DNA from: Deinococcus aerolatus
GTDB lineage: Bacteria > Deinococcota > Deinococci > Deinococcales > Deinococcaceae
Direction: 5' to 3'
Length of the DNA stretch: 64,000 nt
Assembly: GCF_014647055.1 (NCBI RefSeq)
Contig: NZ_BMOL01000001.1
Location: forward strand, 540,096 to 604,095
In this document: positions 1-8,863 of the stretch, piece by piece
Layout: each line of letters starts with the position of its first letter
Position numbering within the stretch: position 1 is the first letter of the stretch
Program-made: the position numbers and the translations under genes
The notes under the pieces: model-generated
The model's database searches: none
Told to the model about the DNA's origin: nothing
Seen by the model: the letters and a program-made list of their open reading frames with translations, nothing else

Positions 1-167
1 ACATCCACCGCCGCGACGCGCTGCGGGCGCTGATCGCCACGGACCCGCTGGACACCGACAGCCGTGAGGACCTGATCCGCTGGCATGAGCTGCACGGCGA
101 AGCAGATCAGGCCGAACAGGAACGCCGTCATCTGGCGGACGTGCTCCGGGCGCTGGGTGTGGACTGA
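1..167 (+). CDS. C-terminal fragment, BTAD/TPR-like helical domain (partial)
   Basis: The window opens inside this gene: codons run from position 3 to the TGA at 165-167, giving 54 residues. The fragment is all helical in character, with an xDPLDxxSREDL turn, then a Gly-containing helix-loop, then a final helix ending LRALGVD. That spacing resembles the last repeats of bacterial transcriptional activator (BTAD) domains, which sit behind a winged helix in SARP- or AfsR-like regulators. A regulator of this class also lies at 10485-11519. The family call is an inference from pattern only, because the N-terminal part is outside the window. The next gene starts 174 bases downstream with its own promoter-like box. 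Confidence 0.45.
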   Translation, partial: IHRRDALRALIATDPLDTDSREDLIRWHELHGEADQAEQERRHLADVLRALGVD

Positions 168-341
168 TCGGGGGACCACTCCTCCAATGGATCACCACGG
201 CGGGGAACGGGAGTACGGAGAGGACAAGACACGCAGCACGAGGGTGCCCACGACCCATATGCCGATCGGCAAGAAGGTGGCCTGCGGCAGCCGGGCGCTG
301 TGCCACCGAACGCCGCGCCGTGAAGCGCTAGCCTGACCCGC

Positions 342-1484
342 ATGACCCTCACGCCGCTGCCGCCGGACGCCGCGCCGCCCATCCGGCCAGGACCGGTTCA
401 GGCACGTGCCCCGCTGCCGGACGTGCTGCGCGGACTGGCCCTGCTGGGCATCCTGCTGGTCAATGCCCAGGATTTCGCGGGCTTTCTCGAGTGGACCCAG
501 ACCGGGCTGGACCGCGCCGTGCAGGTGGCCACCGACGTGCTGGCCAACGGACGGTTCATCAGCATCTTTGCCATGCTGTTCGGCTGGGGCGCGGCGGGTC
601 TGCTGGCCCGGCAGGGCGCCGGCATCTTTTTGCGGCGACACCTGACGCTGCTGCTGGCAGGTTCCCTGCACTACGTGCTGGTGTGGCACGGCGATATCAT
701 CTCGCTTTACGCGGTGCTGGCCATCGCGCTGTTGGCCACCGCCCGCATGACGGCGCGGGGGCTGGTCACGCTGGCGGCGGTGTTGGGCGCGTGGTGGCTG
801 GGGCTGGGACTGCTCGATGGCCTCGCCGCGCTGCGCGGGGGGCTGGACGCGCCCCGGTTCACCGGCCTGCCTGCTCTGTCGCCCGGCGACACCTACGCGG
901 CGGTGGTGTCCGGACGGGCCGCCGATTTTACGGGCGAGCTGATCGGGGGCAGCCTCTACAACGGCGCGTGGTTGCTGGCCCTGTTCTGCCTGGGAGCGGC
1001 GGCGGGGCGCACCGGGCTGCTGCTGCGCCCGCATGAGCATCTGCGTCTGCTGCGCGGCCTGACAGTGGGCGGCCTGCTCGTCGGGCTGCCGCTGGGCGCC
1101 CTGCTGGCCTGGCTGAACACGCGCGGCGATTACGCCAGCGGCCTGCTGGCCATTCCGGTTCGCATGGGCGGCGGGCTGGCGTCGGCACTGGGTTACGTGG
1201 GCGTGCTTGGTCTGCTGACGGTGCGGGGGCGGCTGGGGCCGCTGCGTGCCCTGGCCGCCGGTGGCCGCGTCGCCATGAGCAATTACATTGCCCAGAGCCT
1301 GATTATGACCGCCGTGTTCTACCCCTACGCCGGGGCGCAGTTCGGCCAGTGGGGAGCGGCGGCGGCGGTGGGGCTGGCCCTGGGCGTGGGCCTGCTGCAG
1401 CTGCCGGTCAGCGCGTGGTGGCTGCGCCGCTTCGGCAGCGGGCCGCTGGAATGGCTGGTGCGGCGGGCGGTGTACTGGAAGTGA
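342..1484 (+). CDS. DUF418 family integral membrane protein (YeiB-like)
   Basis: A 380-residue polytopic membrane protein. After about 25 hydrophilic residues comes the family signature [12 protein letters not shown] (residues 30-41), followed by about eight to ten hydrophobic segments. The C-terminal third carries the DUF418 hallmark NYIAQSL near residue 313. DUF418 proteins resemble membrane acyltransferase-like proteins, but their substrate is unknown, so no reaction is assigned. The ATG at 342 is chosen because a TAGCCT -10-like box (329-334) ends 7 nt before it, the leaderless arrangement seen repeatedly here. The gene is probably monocistronic or weakly linked to the phosphatase 81 bases downstream, which has its own box. 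Confidence 0.85.
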   Translation: MTLTPLPPDAAPPIRPGPVQARAPLPDVLRGLALLGILLVNAQDFAGFLEWTQTGLDRAVQVATDVLANGRFISIFAMLFGWGAAGLLARQGAGIFLRRHLTLLLAGSLHYVLVWHGDIISLYAVLAIALLATARMTARGLVTLAAVLGAWWLGLGLLDGLAALRGGLDAPRFTGLPALSPGDTYAAVVSGRAADFTGELIGGSLYNGAWLLALFCLGAAAGRTGLLLRPHEHLRLLRGLTVGGLLVGLPLGALLAWLNTRGDYASGLLAIPVRMGGGLASALGYVGVLGLLTVRGRLGPLRALAAGGRVAMSNYIAQSLIMTAVFYPYAGAQFGQWGAAAAVGLALGVGLLQLPVSAWWLRRFGSGPLEWLVRRAVYWK

Positions 1485-1565
1485 CCCGTACCTGCCAGTG
1501 ACTGACATGGGCGTCCACGCCGTGAAGCTTCCCGGTCTCCCCCACCCTGTGGCACAATCGCCCGC

Positions 1566-2063
1566 ATGACGCCCAACACCCCGCCGCTGCGCGTGCTGAC
1601 GCTGTGCCTGGGCAACATCTGCCGCAGTCCGCTGGCCGAGGCCCTGCTGCGGCGGGAACTGGAAGCCGCCGGGGTGCGGGCCGAGGTGGACAGCGCCGGG
1701 ACCGGCGACTGGCACGTGGGCCGCCCCGCCGACCCGCGCAGCATCCTGGTGGCCCGCGGCCACGGACTGGAGCTGAACAGCCGCGCCCGCCAGCTGACGG
1801 CGCAGGACTTCAGGGACTTCGACGTGATCCTGGCCATGGACGGCCAGAACCTTCAGGACGCCCGCAGACTGGCCCCGCCGGACGCGCGGGCCAGCCTGCA
1901 CCTGATGCGCGAGTGGGACCCCCAGGCCCCCGGCGCGGACGTGCCGGACCCGTACTACGGCGGCTCCGGCGCAGGAGAAATGGACGGCTTTGAACACGTG
2001 TACGCCATGCTGGAGCGCAGCGCTCAGACCCTGGCCCGCGAGCTGCGCGGCCCCTCCACCTGA
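1566..2063 (+). CDS. Low-molecular-weight protein-tyrosine phosphatase
   Basis: A 165-residue cytoplasmic phosphatase of the arsenate-reductase/LMW-PTP fold. The P-loop CX5R motif is at C14-R20 (CLGNICRS), preceded by the usual beta-strand VLTL. The general acid Asp is D128 in the DPYYGG motif. Length and motif order are normal for the family, which removes phosphate from phosphotyrosine and in many bacteria acts on capsule or kinase partners; no partner kinase lies next to it here. A CACAAT box at 1553-1558 sits 7 nt before the ATG. The adjacent membrane protein and RNA-binding protein give no functional hint. Confidence 0.92.
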   Translation: MTPNTPPLRVLTLCLGNICRSPLAEALLRRELEAAGVRAEVDSAGTGDWHVGRPADPRSILVARGHGLELNSRARQLTAQDFRDFDVILAMDGQNLQDARRLAPPDARASLHLMREWDPQAPGADVPDPYYGGSGAGEMDGFEHVYAMLERSAQTLARELRGPST

Positions 2064-2125
2064 CCCCCACCCGGCCCCGACATCCTGTGGGAAACGGGTG
2101 AGAGGCACAGGGTAGACTGCGGAAC

Positions 2126-2704
2126 ATGGACAACCGCACGAATCTCGACGATTACCTCGCGGAGCTGGGCATCAGCGAGGCGGACGAGAGCGTCACGCCG
2201 CCGCCCGCACCGGACACGCCCGTTTCTGCACCCGCGCTGGACACTGCCGGTGACCCCAGAACGGCGCTGGAGCGTTTTCTGCGTGGCCTGATGGCACGCA
2301 TCGACCCCGAGCTGAACGTCACCGTCCGCGAAACCGAGGACGCCCTGGAAGCAGAGATCAGCGGGGAGAATGCAGGCCGCCTGGCCGGACGCGACGGGCG
2401 CACGCTGGGGGCCATCGAGGTCATCGCCTACACGGTGCTGTCCAAGCACGAGGGCCGCGGGGACATCCGCGTGCGCGTGGACATCGGCGGCTTTCGCAAG
2501 CGTCAGGCCGACACCCTGACCAAGCTGGCCGAGCGCCTGGCCATCGGCGTCGCCAAGAGCGGGGAGCCCCACGAGTTGCAGCCCATGCCCGCTGCCGAGC
2601 GCCGCGTGATCCACATCGCCCTCAAGGAGCACCCCGACGTGATGAGCGAATCCGTGGGCGAGGGCGCAGCGCGGCGGCTGGTCATCAAGCCCCGGCACGG
2701 CTGA
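2126..2704 (+). CDS. Jag-like KH/R3H domain RNA-binding protein
   Basis: A 192-residue protein. The N-terminal 40 residues are acidic and proline-rich. A KH domain covers roughly 45-120, with its [13 protein letters not shown] loop at 88-100. A C-terminal R3H domain covers 125-192, with the basic RRVIH stretch at 159-163. This is the arrangement of Jag/KhpB (SpoIIIJ-associated) proteins, which bind single-stranded RNA and influence cell elongation and division. The N-terminal Jag_N domain of Firmicutes members is absent. In many genomes jag sits next to yidC; it does not here. TAGACT (2113-2118) ends 7 nt before the ATG, so the mRNA is probably leaderless. Confidence 0.85.
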   Translation: MDNRTNLDDYLAELGISEADESVTPPPAPDTPVSAPALDTAGDPRTALERFLRGLMARIDPELNVTVRETEDALEAEISGENAGRLAGRDGRTLGAIEVIAYTVLSKHEGRGDIRVRVDIGGFRKRQADTLTKLAERLAIGVAKSGEPHELQPMPAAERRVIHIALKEHPDVMSESVGEGAARRLVIKPRHG

Positions 2705-2782
2705 GGCATCTGGAACCCGCATACGCCCGGGCCGAAAGATCGGGACCACAGCGCATGACTTGAAAGAGCAGCAGTGTCGACA

Positions 2783-2821
2783 CGGACCCGCCCGAGCATT
2801 TGAATGGCTCGGGCGGGTCCG
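2783..2821. terminator. Perfect 15-bp hairpin between convergent genes
   Basis: Arms 2783-2797 and 2807-2821 are exact reverse complements, GC-rich, with a 9-base AT-rich loop. It lies between the Jag-like gene (plus) and transaldolase (minus) and can serve both. There is no long T-run on either side, so termination efficiency is uncertain. Confidence 0.7.
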
Positions 2822-2852
2822 GTTAGTCAGGGTGGGCCCAGGCGGGCGTCCC

Positions 2853-3824
2853 CTACTCGGCCCCGGTCAGCAGCTGGCCCAGCTTCTCGGTGTCGGCGGC
2901 GAAGCCCCGGATGCCCTCGTAGAGCTTCTCGCCCGCCATCGCGTTGCTGGCCAGGCTGTAACGGAACTGCGCCTCGGTGATGCGGTCTTCCTTCTGATGG
3001 CCCATCTCAGCGTCCAGCTGAACTTCCAGCTTGCCGTGATCGGCAGCCAGTTCGCCCAGCAGTTGCGGGCTGATGGTCAGGCGGTCACACCCGGCCAGCG
3101 CCTCGACCTGCGCGGCGCTGCGGAACGACGCGCCCATGATGATGGTCGGGTAGCCGTGCGCCTTGAAGTGGTGGTAGATCTCGCGTACCGACTGCACGCC
3201 GGGGTCCTCGTCGACCGGGTAGTCCTTGGTCCCGGTGGACTTCTTGTACCAGTCGGTGATGCGGCCCACGAAGGGCGAGATCAGGTAAGCCCCGGCCTGG
3301 GCGCTGGCCACGGCCTGTTCCTTGTTGAACAGCAGGGTGATGTTGCAGCGGATGCCCTCCTTCTCCAGGATCCGCGCCGCCTCGATGCCTTCCCAGGTGG
3401 CGGCCAGCTTGATCAGGATGCGGTCCCTGCCCACGCCGCCCTCCTCGTACAGCGCGATCAGGTGGCGGGCGCGGGACAGCAGGGCCTCCTTATCGAAAGA
3501 CAGCCGGGCGTCGACCTCGGTGGAGACGTTGCCGGGAACGATCCTGGTCAGCTCGGTGCCGACGCGGACGGTCAGCCTGTCGATCACGTCGTCGACGCTC
3601 TCGCCCGCTGCCAGCCAGCCGCGCGCCTCGTCCATCAGCCCGCTGTAGCCTTCCAGCTGCGCGGCCTTGAGAATCAGCGACGGGTTGGTGGTGCAGTCCT
3701 GCGGCTGGTACTTCTTGATGGCCTCGATGTCGCCGGTGTCTGCGACGACAACGGTGACGGCCTTGAGCTGTTCGAGCTTGTCAGTGGCAACGGCGGCGTC
3801 GGGTGCGGTCTGGGTGGGGTTCAT
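2853..3824 (-). CDS. tal: Transaldolase (TalB type)
   Basis: A 323-residue enzyme of the non-oxidative pentose phosphate pathway. It transfers a dihydroxyacetone unit from sedoheptulose 7-phosphate to glyceraldehyde 3-phosphate. The long TalB-type layout is evident: DCTTNPSLILKA at 43-54 and the Schiff-base lysine K139 in the RILIKLAATWEG strand. The GASFR-type phosphate-binding region is present as MGASFRSAAQ. The ATG at 3824 has a clear Shine-Dalgarno AGGAGG about 8 nt upstream, so this gene is leadered, unlike many neighbours. An SLC13 permease lies upstream on the same strand about 170 bases away, with no obvious metabolic link. Confidence 0.95.
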   Translation of the reverse strand: MNPTQTAPDAAVATDKLEQLKAVTVVVADTGDIEAIKKYQPQDCTTNPSLILKAAQLEGYSGLMDEARGWLAAGESVDDVIDRLTVRVGTELTRIVPGNVSTEVDARLSFDKEALLSRARHLIALYEEGGVGRDRILIKLAATWEGIEAARILEKEGIRCNITLLFNKEQAVASAQAGAYLISPFVGRITDWYKKSTGTKDYPVDEDPGVQSVREIYHHFKAHGYPTIIMGASFRSAAQVEALAGCDRLTISPQLLGELAADHGKLEVQLDAEMGHQKEDRITEAQFRYSLASNAMAGEKLYEGIRGFAADTEKLGQLLTGAE

Positions 3825-3993
3825 GGTGAGGCCTCCTGCGGCAGTGGACGGATTCAGATGGACAGATTCGGACCTGAGGCGCGGCGTGGGCGGTGGGCAC
3901 CGGCGCCGCGCAAGTCAGCACCCTTCAATATGGAACCTGCGGCGCCCGGCAGGATGAAGCCGGACGTGGAGCGTCCTTCATTCAGGACCTCCT

Positions 3994-5772
3994 TCACAGC
4001 CCCCACACCAGCGCGATCACCGGTGCCCCCACCGCCACCACGATAATTTCCAGCGGCAGCCCCACCTTCCAGTAGTCGCTGAAGCGGTAGCCGCCCGGCC
4101 CCATCACCAGCGTGTTGCTCTGGTGACCGATAGGGGTCAGGAAGGCGCTGCTGGCGGCCAGCGTCACGGCCATTAAAAAGGCGTCGGGGTTGGCCCCTAG
4201 CCCCTGCGCGATGGTCACGGCAATGGGGGCGGTGATCAGTGCGGCGGCGGCGTTGTTGATCACGTCCGACAGGGTCATGGTCAGCACCATCACCACGATC
4301 AGCACGGCCATAGGCGGCCATTCGGCGGCCACGCCCAGCACGCCCTCGGCGATCAGCTTCGCGCCACCGGTGCTGGACAGCGCCGTACCCACCGGAATCA
4401 GCGTGGCCAGCAGCACCAGAATCGGCCACTCGATGCTCTCGTACACGTCGCGCAGGTTGATCAGCCTCAGCAGCAGCATCAGGGTGGCGGCGGCGGTAAA
4501 GGCTACGGCGACGGGCAGCAGGTTGAGGGTGGCGGCGATGATGGCCACCAGGAAGATGCCGCCGGTCAGCAGCATCTTGCGGGTCTGACCAGCCGGCACC
4601 ATGTCCAGCGGGCGCTCGCGCAGCGGCAGGCACCCCAGGGTGTTCAGGGCCTCTTCAATGGAATTGCGCGGCCCGTGCATCAGCAGCACGTCCCCGGCCT
4701 TGAAGCGGGCGTTGACCAGCCGCTCGCGCAGGCGCTGGCCCTGGCGCGACACCGCAATCAGGTTGATGTTGAAGCGCTGGCGCAGCCGCAGGCTCACGGC
4801 GCTCTGGCCCACGATGGGCGACAGCGCCGTGACCACCACCTCGGCCAGCGTCACGTCGTCGGAGGCCAGCTGCTCGGGGGTGATTTTCTCGTTGCCAACC
4901 AGGGTCAGCTGCCCATCCTCCACCAGTTCGGTCAGGCGGGCGGCATTGGCCTCGACGATCAGCACATCTTCCGCCTGCAACACGGTGAACGGCGTGGGAA
5001 AGGGCCGCTGCGACTCGCCGCGCACCAGCGACACCACCTGCACGCCCTCCACCTTGCCCAGGTCCATCACGCGCTGCCCGGCCAGGGGGCTGCCCGCCGG
5101 CAGCCGAACTTCAGTCATGTAGTCGGCCATGCGGTACAGGTCCGCGCGGTTCTCGCCGGACACCCGCTGCGGCAGCAACCGCCAGCCGACCAGCACCAGA
5201 TACGTGATGCCCGCCACCGCCACCGCCCCGCCCACCGCCATGAAGCTGAACATGCCGTAGGGCTCGCCCAGCAGCTCGCGGCGCAGGTTGGAGATGATCA
5301 GGTTGGGCGGCGTACCGATCAATGTGGTCATGCCGCCCAGCAGCGAGGCGAAGGCCAGCGGCATCAGCAGCGAGCTGGCCGAGCGGCCCGCACGGTTGGC
5401 CAGCGTGATCGCCACTGGCAGCATGATCGCCAGGGCGCCGACGTTGTTCATGAACGAGCTGAGCACCGCCACCACGACGCACATCGCCAGAATCTGCGCC
5501 GTCATGCCGTTGCCCACCCGGCCCAGGTTGCGCACCAGGATGTTGACCAGCCCGGTTTTCTGCAGCGCCTGACTGATCACCAGCACGGCGGCCACCGTGA
5601 TCACGGCAGGTTCGGAAAACCCCCGGAACGCCTCGTTGCCCTTGACCACACCGGTCAGGGTCAGGGCCAGCAGCGCCAGCATGCCCACCACGTCGTAGCG
5701 CCACTTGCCCCACACGAACAGCACCAGGGCGCCCAGCAGCGTGGCAAAGACCAGCAGCTGCGGGGTGGTCAT
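3994..5772 (-). CDS. SLC13/DASS-family anion permease with two TrkA-C domains
   Basis: A 592-residue inner-membrane transporter. The N-terminal block of hydrophobic helices includes ITVAAVLVISQALQKTG. Two soluble TrkA-C (RCK_C) domains follow at roughly 205-285 and 290-370, with their EDVLIVEA and GDVLLMHG strands. A second membrane block covers about 390-592. This helix-RCK_C-RCK_C-helix plan is that of SLC13-type sodium- or proton-coupled carriers for sulfate, phosphate or dicarboxylates; the substrate cannot be read from sequence. The long low-GC gap upstream (5773-6343) would carry its promoter, but I could not pick one convincingly. Confidence 0.85.
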   Translation of the reverse strand: MTTPQLLVFATLLGALVLFVWGKWRYDVVGMLALLALTLTGVVKGNEAFRGFSEPAVITVAAVLVISQALQKTGLVNILVRNLGRVGNGMTAQILAMCVVVAVLSSFMNNVGALAIMLPVAITLANRAGRSASSLLMPLAFASLLGGMTTLIGTPPNLIISNLRRELLGEPYGMFSFMAVGGAVAVAGITYLVLVGWRLLPQRVSGENRADLYRMADYMTEVRLPAGSPLAGQRVMDLGKVEGVQVVSLVRGESQRPFPTPFTVLQAEDVLIVEANAARLTELVEDGQLTLVGNEKITPEQLASDDVTLAEVVVTALSPIVGQSAVSLRLRQRFNINLIAVSRQGQRLRERLVNARFKAGDVLLMHGPRNSIEEALNTLGCLPLRERPLDMVPAGQTRKMLLTGGIFLVAIIAATLNLLPVAVAFTAAATLMLLLRLINLRDVYESIEWPILVLLATLIPVGTALSSTGGAKLIAEGVLGVAAEWPPMAVLIVVMVLTMTLSDVINNAAAALITAPIAVTIAQGLGANPDAFLMAVTLAASSAFLTPIGHQSNTLVMGPGGYRFSDYWKVGLPLEIIVVAVGAPVIALVWGL

Positions 5773-6343
5773 GGGCGTCGCCAGTCATGGAGAAGAGGGC
5801 GCGGACAGAGACGGATTCGGAGCATGAAACCTCGGGTGGGAAGGGAAGACGGAAAGGGAACTAAACGTCCGGACATTCTAGAGGCACAGGAACTGGCCAG
5901 GGATCACGTTCGCGCGTGCTAGCGCAGCGTCTTGGCGGGGGGACCTGGGTTTACCTGAAGGGCATGGTCTGAAAATTCGGCAGCATACGTTGAGGGCGCT
6001 CATTGACCTACCTTCGCCTTTTTCTATCGAATCAATCGAACAAAAAGCCCCGACATCAATCAATGTGTGTTCACAGATGACTACATGGAGCGCAGAGCGC
6101 TCTCTAGGTACGAAGCCCGGAGGCAAAGTACCTGAAAACCTCAGATAAAACGATTTGATTTGCATTATAAAAAAATTCATGTCATACTGCCTCCAGACCT
6201 TACAAGTAATTGCCTGCATTTCGTTGCGCTGTTCATATAACTTGAGCTGCGCATTCGGCATGCCCACGCCTTTCCTGACAAGGCGTACGACATGACCCAT
6301 TGCCGAATGCTTGTAAAGTTGACTAAAAATGGAGGTTGGGACT
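5773..6343. other. AT-rich intergenic region between divergent genes
   Basis: This 571-base stretch separates the SLC13 permease (minus) from the secreted repeat protein (plus). Its base composition drops sharply after about 5990, with runs of A and T near 6150-6200. No tRNA, recognisable repeat or domain-bearing frame was seen. A 140-codon minus-strand frame (5878-6300) has no family character and is rejected. The downstream part must hold the promoter of the 6344 gene. Confidence 0.6.
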
Positions 6344-7084
6344 ATGTTTAGATTTACCGCAAGGAAGTTGTTGGAGTTGCCATTGATTCTCGGCGTCTTA
6401 TCCGTAGGTCTCGCGCAGGCTCAAACGACCATGACTTATGGTAATTTCGCCTATTTCCAAAATCAATATCCTAGTGCAAAGTTTTATTTGACGGCCTTCG
6501 GCCAAGTAAAAAATTATAAAGAATTTGCACTCGTCAACGAAGCCAATAATTTCGTGGCTGCGATTCAGAATATTCAGAGTGCTTCTGGAAATACCAGCTG
6601 GGCTTTGCTGTCGAAAAGTGGAAAGAACAAGGGCGAAGCCGTTCTCTACGGGGACGAGATTTATCTTGTTAACAAGACTCCGTACTTTGGATACCTAGAC
6701 ACCGCCTTTGCCGTAAAGGATCTCCCCGCCTACCAAGCGGGAGGTTACGGCGCTCCTGGCAAGGCACTGCTTGGGGTATTTACGGTGACGAAGCCTGATC
6801 GTGGCGGTAATCCTACCAGCACCTGGAAAATCATACCGGCACCGGGGGTCGCGAAGAAAGACGGCGATATGGTGATGGCCAACGACAATATCCTCCTAGT
6901 GAATGTGTACACAGACGCGCTTCGTCCAGACAATGGTGGTTATCTGGACGCGATGGGGTATTTTACAGATGTCCCCGCATTCAGAAGCGGTACGAACAAA
7001 CGGGACATCACCAACGTTTTTACGACAATGAAGCCCAATCGAGACACAATGTCATCAGTATGGAAGATTACTCCCGGACGATAA
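6344..7084 (+). CDS. Secreted protein of three repeats, MIR/beta-trefoil-like
   Basis: A 246-residue exported protein of unknown function. The ATG at 6344 is preferred over 6329 because GGAGG (6331-6335) lies 8 nt before it. Residues 1-26 are a Sec signal peptide (basic start, hydrophobic core, cleavage near AQA). The mature part holds three repeats of about 65-73 residues (roughly 30-93, 98-168 and 174-246). Each has a yGd-x-hydrophobic-x-L-x-N strand, a YLT or YLD turn, a middle hydrophobic strand and a closing S-x-W-x-(L/I) strand (W86, W161, W240). The order resembles MIR domains and other beta-trefoil folds, which bind sugars or protein partners; that fold is an inference. Its AT-rich codons differ from all neighbours and suggest horizontal acquisition. 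It is followed by a hairpin terminator. Confidence 0.7.
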   Translation: MFRFTARKLLELPLILGVLSVGLAQAQTTMTYGNFAYFQNQYPSAKFYLTAFGQVKNYKEFALVNEANNFVAAIQNIQSASGNTSWALLSKSGKNKGEAVLYGDEIYLVNKTPYFGYLDTAFAVKDLPAYQAGGYGAPGKALLGVFTVTKPDRGGNPTSTWKIIPAPGVAKKDGDMVMANDNILLVNVYTDALRPDNGGYLDAMGYFTDVPAFRSGTNKRDITNVFTTMKPNRDTMSSVWKITPGR

Positions 7085-7126
7085 GAAATCAATCCATCCC
7101 ATTTGAAATAGTTCAATAGAATAAAA

Positions 7127-7158
7127 GCGGAGGCGGCCAAAATATGCCGCCTCCGCTT
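7127..7158 (+). terminator. Hairpin terminator after the secreted repeat gene
   Basis: An 11-bp perfect GC-rich stem (7127-7137 with 7146-7156) has an 8-base loop, a preceding A-run and a short TT tail. It begins 42 bases after the stop codon. Confidence 0.7.
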
Positions 7159-7548
7159 CGATTAAAGGTTCATTTGAATTTACAAACAGCTGAAAAGACG
7201 AAGGTATTCGTCGAACTACAAATTTCGAATGAATAATGTGGAGCCTAAGGGCTTGGACGTGTGGTGCCGAGCATCCCTCCGCTGGGTGGACGTTGCTGGG
7301 ATTTGGCCAGAACATTGCAACCGCAGTGCCCCGCCTATATGAATTGGGTCGTCACCCTTACTTCTTGCTTGGGTCGCCGTTGCCGGGGTCTCCATCCCGT
7401 CCAGAATGTTGATCGGCCTAATTTCACACTGCCTGCGTTCCCCGGCCACCGGGGTCCTTGGCCGGTATGGCAGGCCCACCCGTTGCCATCGGTGATGCCT
7501 CGCAGTCACCACTGAACCTGTGCCTTCAGACGCTAGAATGCCACCCTA
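7159..7548. other. Unassigned intergenic sequence upstream of yebC
   Basis: About 390 bases without a convincing gene. Composition rises from AT-rich to ordinary across it. A minus-strand frame at 7216-7512 is open but resembles nothing. It may hold a decayed element or a non-coding RNA, but I see no terminal repeats or transposase motif. The yebC -10 box is at its right end. Confidence 0.5.
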
Positions 7549-8286
7549 ATGGCAGGTCATAGCAAATGGTCCCAGATCAAGCGCAAGAAAGGCGCCAACG
7601 ACAAGAAGCGCAGCGCGATGTACAGCAAGCACATCCGCGCGATTGGGGCGGCGGTCCGTTCGGGCGGCAGCGGTGACCCGTCCGGCAACCTGTCCCTCAA
7701 GAACGCCATCGCGGCGGCCAAGACCGACACGGTGCCGGTGGACAACATCGAAAATGCCATCAAGCGGGCGCTGGGCGCGGAGGCCGGGGCCGCCGAGTTC
7801 AAGGAGGTGACCTACGAGGGCTACGGCCCCGGCGGCACGGCCATCTTCATCGAGGCCCTGACCGACAACGTCAACCGCACCGTCGCCGACATCCGCGCCG
7901 TGTTCAACAAGCGCGGCGGCTCGCTGGGCACCAGCGGCAGCGTGGCGTGGCAGTTCGAGAAAAAGGGCGTGCTGCTGCTGCGCGACACTGCCGAGCAGGT
8001 GCAGGAACTCGCCATCGAGAACGGCGCAGAGGACATCCAGGAGTCCGAGGAAGGGCTGGAAATCAGCACCGGTCCCGCCGACATGTACGCCGTGCAGGAA
8101 GCCCTGAGCAACGCCGGCTACGAGATCGAGAGCGCGGCCCTGACCATGGTGCCCAACGTGCTGGTGGCCGTGGAGGGCGACGACGCGAGAAAGCTGCTGG
8201 TCGTCATTGACGCCCTCGAGGAGCTGGACGACGTGCAGAACGTGTATTCCAACGCCGATCTGCCGGAGGAGGAAGAGGAGGAGTAA
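7549..8286 (+). CDS. YebC/PmpR family regulator or translation factor
   Basis: A 245-residue protein with the family opening [14 protein letters not shown] and the conserved first-domain stretch [16 protein letters not shown] middle domain has [15 protein letters not shown] and NKRGGSLG, and a third domain precedes a very acidic tail (EEEEEE). YebC-family proteins were long annotated as DNA-binding transcriptional regulators. More recent work gives some members a role on ribosomes at proline-rich stretches, so the exact role here is open. TAGAAT at 7534-7539 ends 9 nt before the ATG, consistent with a leaderless mRNA. The trypco2-like gene follows after 49 bases and may be co-transcribed. Confidence 0.95.
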   Translation: MAGHSKWSQIKRKKGANDKKRSAMYSKHIRAIGAAVRSGGSGDPSGNLSLKNAIAAAKTDTVPVDNIENAIKRALGAEAGAAEFKEVTYEGYGPGGTAIFIEALTDNVNRTVADIRAVFNKRGGSLGTSGSVAWQFEKKGVLLLRDTAEQVQELAIENGAEDIQESEEGLEISTGPADMYAVQEALSNAGYEIESAALTMVPNVLVAVEGDDARKLLVVIDALEELDDVQNVYSNADLPEEEEEE

Positions 8287-8335
8287 CCGGCCCTCGCCCC
8301 TGCACCCCCTTGAACAAGGCATTCAGGAGAAAGCC

Positions 8336-8836
8336 ATGCCCAGCAGAGCCGTGTCGGTCCTGGAGTTCGTGACGGCGGTGCAGGCCAGCGTCGCCCAGGA
8401 TTTTGAGCGCGAGGGCGGAAATCCCAACGCGCTGGTGGTGCAGCACATCGAGCTGGAACTCAAGACGGTGCTGTCCCGGAAGGCCGGCGGCGGCTTCGAG
8501 TGGAAACTGATGACGGCCAAGGGGGAGGCGACAGACACCCAGACCCAGACCCTCTCGCTGTGCTGGGAGCGCAGGCCCACGCCAAAAGACCCGGCACTGG
8601 AATCGCTGCCCACCGACCTGCCTTACCAACTGATCACCGGAATGGACGCCCTGCGAATCGGGGCAGCGCAGTGGGCGCATCTGTCAGGCACCCTGCCATT
8701 TCACTCGGTGGGCGGGCAACTGGTCTTCGCGGTGGCCGTGGCCGAGGACGGCAGCCTGTACATCGGCCACTTCGGGGGCGGCGCGGGCGAGGGGCGGATG
8801 CACACCGTCAAGCTCAAGCTCGCGCCGCTGGCCTGA
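8336..8836 (+). CDS. Trypco2-like domain protein with possible second repeat
   Basis: A 166-residue cytoplasmic protein starting at the ATG at 8336, with AGGAGA 5 nt upstream. An open frame extends further left, but only the 8336 start has this site. Residues 5-85 follow the trypsin-co-occurring domain 2 pattern. A helix (LEFVTAVQASVAQDF) is followed by a strand VQHIELELKTVLSRKAGGG, an aromatic strand (FEWKLMTAKGE) and a closing strand TQTLSL. Residues 115-166 look like a diverged second copy (GGQLVFAVAVAEDGS ... HTVKLKLAP). Trypco domains are known mainly beside trypsin-like proteases in conflict systems; none lies nearby. The call rests on pattern recognition, so treat it as tentative. Confidence 0.5.
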   Translation: MPSRAVSVLEFVTAVQASVAQDFEREGGNPNALVVQHIELELKTVLSRKAGGGFEWKLMTAKGEATDTQTQTLSLCWERRPTPKDPALESLPTDLPYQLITGMDALRIGAAQWAHLSGTLPFHSVGGQLVFAVAVAEDGSLYIGHFGGGAGEGRMHTVKLKLAPLA

Positions 8837-8863
8837 ATATTGGCTTCCGGTTAGAGCTCGCCT

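Noticed and set aside
192..2108. 638-codon open frame on the minus strand
   Set aside because: It is antisense to the DUF418, phosphatase and upstream genes. Composition is Arg/Gln/Gly-rich without domains, the usual shadow in GC-rich DNA.
5878..6300. 140-codon minus-strand frame in the AT-rich gap
   Set aside because: No family character, mixed composition and no ribosome-binding site or promoter pattern; most likely chance.
7216..7512. 98-codon minus-strand frame before yebC
   Set aside because: Low-information sequence with no recognisable motif and no terminal repeats to support a transposon remnant.
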